Shown here: positions 58,133-64,000 of the stretch, in pieces
Layout: each line of letters opens with the position of its first letter
How positions within the stretch are numbered: the stretch's first letter is position 1
Source of the DNA: Coffea arabica
Lineage: Eukaryota; Streptophyta; Magnoliopsida; Gentianales; Rubiaceae
Assembly (NCBI RefSeq): GCF_036785885.1
Contig: NC_092314.1
Location: 19,241,638 to 19,305,637 of the forward strand
Direction: 5' to 3'
Length of the DNA: 64,000 nt
Made by a program: the position numbers and the translations under genes
The notes under the pieces: model-generated
The model's database searches: none
What the model was told of the DNA's origin: nothing
What the model saw: the letters and a program-made list of their open reading frames with translations, nothing else

Positions 58133-59330
58133 TTAATCGAGAATTCCAGTAACAACTTCTTCTAATAATTGAAACTCCTTAATCATTAATCCAACCATTT
58201 GCACTTGATGACTCAAAGCATCGGCCACTACATTGGCCTTCCCTGGATGGTACTTAATCGTACAGTCATAGTCTTCCAGGAATTCCATCCATCTCCGTTG
58301 CCTCAAATTCATCTCCTTCTGAGAAAATAAGTACTTAAAGCTTTTGTGGTCTGTAAAAATCTCAAATGTTACCCCGTACAGATAATGTCTCCATTTTTTC
58401 AAAGCAAAGACCACAGCTGCTAACTCTAAATCATGAGTCGGGTAGTTTCCTTCATGCGGTTTCAATTTTCTAGAGGCATATGATATCACTTTATCATTTT
58501 GCATTAGAACACACCCCAGTCCTTCCTTAGAAGCATCTGTGTATACCACGAAACTATCTTGTCCACTTGGTAGAGTTAACACAGGTGCTCTTGTCAACCG
58601 TTCCTTCAACTCCTGAAAACTTTCTTCATACTTAGAACTCCAAATAAACTTTCCATTTTTCTTGGTCAATTCAGTCATGGGTCTAGTAATTCTTGAGAAA
58701 TCCTGGATAAATCTTCGATAATACCCTGCTAATCCTATAAAATTTCGAACTTCCGTAGGGTTCTCCGATCTTTTTCACTTTGAAACAGCTTCAACCTTAG
58801 ATGGATCCACCTTAATTCCATCATTAGAAATTATATGCCCTAAGAAAGTCACTTCATTTAACCAGAATTCGTACTTGCTAAACTTAGCATACAATTGATG
58901 CTCCCTTAAAGTTTGCAAAACAACCCCAAGTGTTTCTCATGATTTTTCACATTCTTAGAATACATCAAAATATCATCAATGAATACTACCACAAATTAGT
59001 CCAAATAAGGGTTAAAAATCCTATGCATTAAATCCATGAAAGCAGTAGGAGCATTCGTTAACCCAAATGGCATCACGGCAAACTCAAATTGCCCATATCT
59101 CAAGTTAAAAGTAGTCTTGGGTATGTCTTTCTCCAAGATCCTCAATTGATAGTAACCCTGTCTCAAATCTAATTTCGAGAATACTGCCGCCCCTTGTAAT
59201 TGGTCAAACAACTCGTTAATGTGGGGCAGTGGGTATTTATTCTTAATGGTGATGTTTTTTAAACCTCGGTAGTCTATACATAACCTCAAACTCCCATCTT
59301 TTTTCTTTACAAATAAAACTAGGGCTCCTT
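58133..59330 (-). pseudogene. Reverse transcriptase and RNase H of the Tekay-like element
   Basis: 58996-59289: [40 protein letters not shown] and [21 protein letters not shown] nonsense codon then interrupts just before FVVVFIDDILMYSKN (F-I-D-D active site otherwise intact). A frameshifted stretch follows, then 58133-58678 with [20 protein letters not shown], the RNase H strand [60 protein letters not shown] and [16 protein letters not shown]. Motif order is complete; four or more lesions. Confidence 0.9.
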
Positions 59331-60260
59331 ACGGGGAATCACTCTCTCGTATGAAACCCCGTTCCAACAAATCCTGTAGTTGTAATTTTAACTCTTTTAA
59401 TTCGGTTGGAGCCATCCGATATGGCGTCTTAGAAATAGGGATTACTCCCGGGGTCACATCAATCTTAAAGGTTATTTCCCGTTCCGGGGGTAAAGACTCC
59501 AATTTTTCAGGAAAAACATCAAAAAATTCTTCCACTACGAGCATGTCTTCCAACTTCACCTTATCACTAGGGGTGTTGATAAGAAAAACTAGATATCCCT
59601 GGACTCCTTTACTTAACAATTTTTTAGTCCGGATCCCTGAGATAAGCGCAGACGAAACTAATTTACCCCTTACATCCAGTTTCAGGATTGCTTTTCCTGG
59701 AATGCACAACTCTACAATCTTTGTCATACAGTTCAACTGAGCATTATAACGGGCTAACCAATCCATCCCCAAGATTACATCATACCCCTTAATGGTCAAA
59801 CCTATCAAATCAGCCAATAATTTTTGTTTCCCAATCCAGACTTCACAATCTCTATACACCAGGTTAGCAATTAGACTTTGATCCCCAGTAGGCGTTTTAA
59901 CCTCCAAATCATAAGGTAGTTTAATTGGTCTCAAGTCTATTCTATTCATGAAATTAGGGTTTACAAAAGAATGAGTTACACCCGGATCGATTAAAATCCT
60001 AGCTAAATGATGAAAGATTAGAATTGTACATTCTACCACCTCAGTCGCCTCAGGAACCTGTTGATAATCCAGTGCATACACTCTGGCCGGTACTTTCGAT
60101 CGACTCCCTCCGACACTGATTTGCTTAGAGGTTGTCTTCTCTGGTCTCTGAGTGTTACCTTCCACTTTTGATGATTTCGGACAATTAGCAACCTGATGCT
60201 CGGCACTACCACAAAACAAACACTTTTCTGATTTTCTCCAACAATCATTCTCGGAATGAT
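59329..60260 (-). pseudogene. Zinc knuckles and protease of the Tekay-like element
   Basis: Two tandem CCHC knuckles at 60190-60260: the first, YGYCGKSNHSENDC, has lost its first Cys (Cys to Tyr, a single transition); the second, CLFCGSAEHQVANC, is intact. The protease core is ILIDPGVTHSFVNPNFMNRI, in which the usual D-S-G-A triad is D-P-G-V, and GYDVILGMDWLARYNAQLNC is its second half. It continues to the RT entry MAPTELKELKLQLQDLLERG before a stop. Confidence 0.88.
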
Positions 60261-60402
60261 TGGATTTTCCACAATACCCATAAGTAACTTGAGGGGTTAC
60301 TGCTGAGCCACTAGTAGGTGCTCTCCTAGCCTGTATCGGTCCACTACGACCTCCTCTCGCTAAAGCTCCTCTCGAAACTCCAGCATTCCTCGGTCCTCAC
60401 GC

Positions 60403-61110
60403 TCATCTTCCCATTTTGGAAGGCTGCGTACTTTTATTGGTTTGTCCAGAAATGTGACTAGCAATGTTCCTTTTTCTATTGTGAAAATCTCTCACTTGCA
60501 GTCTGGCACTTTCAACCCTCTGTGCCTTCTCTAGAGTCTCAGTAAAGGTAGAAATTTGAGCCGCAGCCAGGCCTTCCTGTATCTCCACGTTCAACCCCTG
60601 TACAAATCGCCTAATCCTTCTCCGTTTATTAACCACCAGTTCAAGGGCATACTTGAAAAGTTTAGTAAATTTTTCCTTATACTCGGCTACACTAAGGGTT
60701 TCTTGTTTCATCTTGATGAATTCATCTTCCCTCTTTTCTTGGATTAAGGGTGGAAGAAATTTCTCATTAAATTCCCTCATGAAGTTGTCCCAAGTCCACA
60801 GGGTTTGAGTTCTCTCCCATTTTCCTTTTATCATATTCCACCAAGCACGAGCTAATCCCTCAAATTGAAAGGCGGCAAAGTTCATCCACTTCTCCTCAGT
60901 ATAATCTAGAGCAGCGAATATGTTAGCCATTCTCTCCCACCAATTTTCTGCTACTTCAGGATCGGGTTTTCCGATGAATTTAGGCGGGTTAAACTTTAAG
61001 AACCTCACTAAAACTCTATCCTCTCCCCTGTCCTGTCCCCCAGTTTGATTAAGCGATTCAGGACCTTGTCTTTCAGTTAGACGTTCTAAGATATCAGTCA
61101 TCCTATTAAC
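60403..61110 (-). pseudogene. Gag (capsid) of the Tekay-like element, 5' end cut off
   Basis: KFNPPKFIGKPDPEVAENWW, MNFAAFQFEGLARAWWNMIK, FNEKFLPPLIQEKREDEFIK and ETLSVAEYKEKFTKLFKYAL are the Retrotrans_gag core. Upstream the helix MTDILERLTERQG leads straight into the family-B LTR at 61111, so the true start codon lies past that insertion, and the Met nearest the junction is not the start. A frame break at about 60400 separates it from the knuckles. Confidence 0.9.
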
Positions 61111-64000
61111 TGTAGATACCAAATTTTTAGCGTAATTTCATTTACTATTTATTTTTATTTTTATTTGTCATGTTAGTTTATTTACTTTTAGTCTTTATTG
61201 TTTATTTAACTAAAAAAAAAATAATAATTTTAAAAAAAAACCGAGCTCATGCACCATGCTGCAGTTGATCTAAACTCCTTTCCATACATTTTCATTTGCA
61301 AAAGAACGCAGATAAAAAAAATGGTTTTTTACGCTCCATGGTTGGCTCAATTTTCTCCTCCGTCTGATGATCTTAATAGAAGACACTTGACTTGATCCAA
61401 AAGTGATCAGAAAACATGAAAATCTAAGGCTGTAAAAATGCAAGAGGAGAGGGAGTTTTTTCTGGCCGTAGATGCTAGGTTTCAGGAGGAAGTTTGGATA
61501 TAAAAAGCGGTAGAAAACTAAGGTTTGTGGAGGAGAGGTTTTTTTATGGCAAAAAGAAAGAAACGAAGAGAGGATAAGGGGACGGCTGAAAGGGGAAGAA
61601 AGGAGGAGAAAAAAGGAGCCCATGGCTGAGGGGTCTAGGAAGAAAATAGCAACGGAAGGAAAACAAAGAGTAAAAGCGGCGGCTGAGTGAAGGAATCTGG
61701 GGGTGACGACTAGGTTTTAGAAAAGCAACAGAGAGGTTTTAGAGGGAGTGAGAGGTGACGGCTGAGGGAGATTTGGGAGGAAGTGGGGAGAGTTCTGAGA
61801 GGTAGTCGGCGGCTAGGTTTAGCCAAAAGAAACGGAGAGATAGAGTAAGAGCAAGAGGCAAGGAAAAAAAAAGAAAGGAACAAAGAAAGCAAGGTCCCTG
61901 CTGAGAAGGAAGCTTGAGGGAAAAGATCTCGCCTTCGCGATTCTCCATCAGAGTCGGCAATTTGTTTTTGGTGATCCGCCGAAGTTTGTTCATCTGTGAA
62001 TCTTCGTGGTGATTCGACTCCAAAGACAGCAAAAGAGGTAGTCCTAGACCCTTCTCTCGTTTGTTTCTTCTTAACTGGAACATGGGTTCCTTACTTGTTA
62101 ACATGATTGCTATCGGCTTAGCAGGCTGCGTTTGTTGAATGATCATGACTGTGGTTTGACAAGTTCACTATTTGTTTGTTGTAAAAAGAGGGGAGGGGGG
62201 CAAAACGTATGAATAACCTAACTAGTGGACAAGCTTTCCGTGTTTCGTTTCCATTCATTCATTATTCTCCTGGTTCTTGGAACTTGCTGATGTTAGAAGA
62301 GCTTGTTAATGTGGAGGTAATCTGGCTAAGAGTTTGGAAAAGATGTTAACTTGATTTGTTCAAGTGGGACTATTTTATTTTTAGGATGCAACGCTGTGCC
62401 GATCTTTGCTATGCTTGACAAACCCAGAAGATTGCGGAGGTTTTTGCCAAAGATTTGTGTGCGTGACTAATTGAATCTATGAGATTTGGCTGCTTAAGAC
62501 TAGAGTCTAATGTTCGCTGGAAATTTTAGTTATGCTTAGCAAAGAACTTGCACACTTGCACCAATAACCCAGTGAATGAAGAACAGTTGCTGTTTTGCTT
62601 TCATTTTTGCTCACCTCATGTTGTCTATGCTGGTTCTATAAGTCGCTAACCAGATGCATGAACTGTCAAATCTTTTGTCGTTGGCTTGCTGGGCTTGTTC
62701 CACAGCTTTAACATGCTTGATCCTTGGTGATTATCTTGCCATTGTTCTGCTTGATCCTTGTAATTTTTGTAAAAGACTCGCTTGCTTGAATGTCGAATTT
62801 CTGGTTTGATGTTTGAGATCATAACTTTGCTGTTTGGTTGGAAAGCTGGCCGTGTTTTACATCTGATGAACCCCCCAAAGCATAGCTAATGGTAGCTGAA
62901 AAATTGCAGCGCTTTGTTCCTTTCTTTGGCTGATATTTCTTGTATCTCTGGTAGTCACCAATCCAGATTTTCTGCTTTAGTCTTGTAATAAAAGTGGTAC
63001 TCGAATTGGTTGATGATTAGGAGTGATGTCTTGTGGTTATTGATGTTTGTTGGTGATGTGTTTGGTGGGTAATGAATCGTAGCTGAAATTGTAAAAAACC
63101 CATAGCCGAAAGGTTGCAGAAGCTTGTCTCGTGGCTTTAGCATTGATTTTGCATGCAAAACAACTTCTAAAAATTGTAAATCAACCCCACACGTTTCTCC
63201 TCATGCTACTATGGCCCAATTATGTTTTAATTTCTTGCAATCAGGTCCTAGAATAATTGCAATTTTAATCATTACTTGACCCTTTCTTTGCTCTTGAACC
63301 TTTAAAGTTTCCAAAATATTTTAATTGGGCTGGAGTGATTGGTTAATGTTTGCAATTGGGTCTTTGGTAATTTTTCTATTTTTGATCAATAATTTACTTT
63401 CTTGGAAATTATGCATTATGTGATTTCAATTAAGTTGCAATTGGGAGGGATCCAGTGATTTTGTTTATACTTTACTATTTAATTGGTGCCTTGACCCTTT
63501 TGTTGTTTTGAAGCTAGTATTTCCTTCATTTCATTACCATTGCAAGGGAGGTAACCTCTATCTCCTTGATTTTATTTCTCCTATGTGCTCCTACGTGCTA
63601 TGTGTGAATATGCATGTTTTAATTCATTTTTTAATGTTTAATCGCCTGTTTTGATTTCTTTTTATTTCGCTTTCTTTGATTGGCAAGTTATTTGAGGGCA
63701 TTTGAACTCCGATTTGTAATAGCTAGGTTTTGGCGCCTCTCTTGAAGATATGTCTTAGCTAGTCAATGTAATAGTTAGGATTTACTTTTATAAGTCCTTT
63801 TTCCCCTCTTAGATTGTAGTAGGCTTCTCCCGAATGTAATAGTTAGGGCGTTAGCTGCTTTATTTGGCTTATGTGTGTTTTGCATGTCTATGTGCTATAT
63901 GTTACCGCTTTCTTAGGGTCTTGCATTTAGATATCATGCTTATGTGTTATGTGTTATATGTGATATATGTGTTTACATGCTTTTATTAGGTCTTACATGA
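61111..64000 (+). repeat. Family-B LTR, plus orientation, running out of the window
   Basis: Starts TGTAGATACCAAATTTTTAG, matching the TGTAGACACC start of the family-B solo LTR (reverse strand of 42258-49232). Shared landmarks near the other end include aagggaggtaacctctatct versus aagggaggtatcttctatta, and tcctatgtgctcc / tactcctatgta. The target half-site is ttaac (61106-61110). At 2.9 kb it should end about 0.4 kb past the window. No coding region; the minus frames at 61270-61623 and 61739-62146 are pyrimidine-rich and not conserved. The motif tgtaatagttagg occurs repeatedly at 63715-63850. Confidence 0.8.

Larger units (their letters stand above)
52858..61110 (-). mobile_element. Ty3/Gypsy chromovirus, Tekay/Del type, interrupted
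   Basis: Minus-strand element with a 3751-bp 3' LTR (family A), polypurine tract, and gag, protease, RT, RNase H and integrase with a C-terminal chromodomain. The gag is cut at 61110/61111 by a family-B LTR, and the 5' LTR must lie beyond the window. It sits in another family-A LTR (target half ttagc at 52853-52857). Many stops and frameshifts are spread over all genes, so it is inactive. Long LTRs and the E-A-T-W chromodomain signature are characteristic of the Tekay/Del lineage. Confidence 0.92.

Noticed and set aside
59351..59740. 129-residue plus-strand frame
   Set aside because: Antisense shadow of the Tekay-like protease.
1..64000. CRISPR arrays, bacterial operons, rRNA, intact tRNA genes
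   Set aside because: Looked for; nothing with regular spacers, Shine-Dalgarno-led gene clusters or a full cloverleaf. The only tRNA-like piece is the SINE candidate at 9278.
42258..64000. The two family-B LTRs as ends of one element
   Set aside because: Opposite orientation, and the first has its own target duplication on both sides.

Overview
The window looks like a gene-poor, transposon-rich stretch of a plant nuclear genome, most likely a eudicot. It is AT-rich, has no operons or ribosome-binding sites, and carries intron-bearing kinase exons, a trihelix transcription factor, an F-box-associated pseudogene, plant-type LINEs, chromovirus LTR retrotransposons and MITEs. I cannot name the species from the sequence alone. 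The only gene that looks intact is a single-exon trihelix (Myb/SANT-like) transcription factor on the minus strand at 33901-35238. Nearly everything else is mobile DNA or broken genes.

Layout. 0.4-3.5 kb: minus-strand remnants of reverse-transcribing elements (two LINE-type RNase H domains and an unclear degraded ORF set). 5.7-10.2 kb: an element with ~340-bp terminal inverted repeats that contains an 86-codon gene fragment and is interrupted by a complete 1.86-kb non-autonomous LTR element with a perfect 5-bp target duplication. 10.9-13.0 kb: a broken F-box gene whose F-box is joined in frame, upstream, to a Copia-type gag domain, plus a second copy of the F-box gene's 3' end. 13.4-14.4 kb: a second inverted-repeat element. 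15.8-29.1 kb: an intron-containing PTI1-like receptor-like cytoplasmic kinase pseudogene. One of its introns holds a 5'-truncated LINE, and that LINE is split inside its zinc-binding region by a 7.4-kb Ty3/Gypsy element resembling the centromeric CRM chromoviruses, with TSD, PBS, PPT and a polyprotein tail that runs into the LTR. A Mutator-type MITE with a perfect 9-bp TSD sits in the last intron. 29.1-33.9 kb shows no convincing gene, and the trihelix gene follows.

37.6 kb to the end is a layered stack of LTR elements. A Copia-like fragment (plus strand) was hit by a family-A LTR (37.9-41.6 kb), by a family-B solo LTR (42.26-49.23 kb, TSD ctcgc/cttgc) and by a second family-A LTR (49.44 kb onward). 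The family-B solo LTR itself contains a family-A solo LTR (45.42-49.13 kb, TSD aaaga). The second plus-oriented family-A LTR is cut at 52857 by a minus-strand family-A element with 3.75-kb LTRs and a Tekay/Del-type gag-pol with chromodomain. That element's gag is in turn cut at 61111 by a family-B LTR running off the window. The two families have therefore inserted into each other reciprocally.

The genes do not form a pathway. The value of the window is as a relative record of insertions and of gene fragments caught among transposons. Coordinates of LTRs with TSDs are base-level; edges of old fragments are approximate.
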